Origin: Verrucomicrobiota bacterium
GTDB taxonomy: Bacteria; Verrucomicrobiota; Verrucomicrobiae; Chthoniobacterales; UBA10450
NCBI GenBank assembly: GCA_005887855.1
Contig: VBQB01000024.1
Coordinates: forward strand, 1-5,377
Direction: 5' to 3'
Length of the DNA stretch: 5,377 bases
The notes under the pieces are model-generated. The model did no database searches and was not told where the DNA came from. It saw nothing but the letters and a program-made list of their open reading frames with translations. This document shows, one piece after another, positions 4,983 through 5,377 of this stretch. Both the position numbers and the translations under genes were made by a program. How positions within the stretch are numbered: position 1 is the first letter of the stretch; the number at the start of each line of letters is the position of its first letter.

Positions 4983-5377
4983 ATGAATCCGAAGAACTTC
5001 TTCGGGGAACTAAAGCGGCGCCATGTTTACAAGGTCGCAGTTGCTTATGCGGTGGTGGCGTGGTTGCTGATCCAGGTCGCGACGCAAGTCTTTCCGTTCT
5101 TCGAGTTGCCGAATTGGGCAGTCCAAATGGTGGTCCTCGCCATGGTCATCGGTTTTCCGATCGCACTGGTGCTTTCCTGGGCGTTTGAGCTGACGCCCGA
5201 GGGAATCAAGCGCGAAGAAGAGGTCGATCGTAGAGTCGTCAGTAAGACTGGTCGCAAGCTGACCGCTGTAGTCGTTGTCGTCGCCGCCGCGGCGACGGGA
5301 CTAATGCTGTTTCGATTATTGCACTCGCAACAAGCGATCGAACAAGGAAAGCAAGCTCCACCTGCACCTGAGATCGA
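4983..5377 (+). CDS. Membrane protein with FFGELKRR-type three-helix N-terminus (partial, runs off window)
   Basis: The frame stays open for 131 codons from ATG 4983 to the window edge. The product begins MNPKNFFGELKRRHVYKVA, a conserved N-terminal module I recognise from many verrucomicrobial, acidobacterial and proteobacterial proteins whose C-terminal parts are usually TPR repeats, sometimes with a nucleotide-cyclase or FlgO-like domain. Three hydrophobic segments are visible: about 18-37, 46-68 (followed by ELTPEGIKR, 69-77, a typical end of the module) and 93-113. The third is preceded by a basic cytoplasmic-looking stretch (82-92) and followed by a Gln/Pro-rich linker (116-129). The missing part probably holds the functional domain, so signalling or scaffold roles are guesses. 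The start fits the family N-terminus, although no clear Shine-Dalgarno precedes it. It diverges from the MmgE/PrpD gene. Confidence 0.82.
   Translation, partial: MNPKNFFGELKRRHVYKVAVAYAVVAWLLIQVATQVFPFFELPNWAVQMVVLAMVIGFPIALVLSWAFELTPEGIKREEEVDRRVVSKTGRKLTAVVVVVAAAATGLMLFRLLHSQQAIEQGKQAPPAPEI

Overview
The window looks like chromosomal DNA of a moderately GC-rich, free-living bacterium. The gene families and the hairpin-rich, GTAG-bounded intergenic repeats recall soil Verrucomicrobia or Acidobacteria. This is an impression from family resemblance, not a demonstrated assignment.

Layout: bases 1-268 hold no convincing gene. They contain a mosaic of small hairpins (61-207) followed by a good sigma70-type promoter (234-262). 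The promoter drives an L-lysine 6-aminotransferase gene (lat, 269-1663, +). A 62-nt gap filled by a 58-nt double-hairpin repeat separates lat from an antiquitin-type aldehyde dehydrogenase (ALDH7 family, 1726-3264, +). A second double-hairpin repeat (3268-3326) sits in the 78-nt gap to a convergent gene for an MmgE/PrpD-family protein (3343-4779, -). The divergent region 4780-4982 carries a different strong stem-loop with a GTGA tetraloop. The window ends inside a membrane-protein gene (4983 onward, +) that starts with the FFGELKRR-type three-helix N-terminus often found on large TPR or cyclase-like proteins.

How the genes work together: lat and the ALDH7 gene form a compact two-step module. 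LAT removes the epsilon-amino group of lysine to give 2-aminoadipate 6-semialdehyde (in equilibrium with piperideine-6-carboxylate). The dehydrogenase oxidises this to 2-aminoadipate. This is the saccharopine-independent route of lysine catabolism. The MmgE/PrpD gene is on the opposite strand and its substrate cannot be read from the sequence, so a link to lysine breakdown is not established.

The most notable non-coding signal is the pair of REPIN-like elements at 1660-1717 and 3268-3326. They differ in sequence but share one architecture: GTAG, a 19-nt hairpin with a 3-nt loop, a short spacer, an inverted 19-nt hairpin, and CTAC. Within each element the two hairpins differ by paired, compensatory changes. 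A possibly decayed third member lies upstream of lat. No repeat-mobilising (RAYT) transposase is encoded here.
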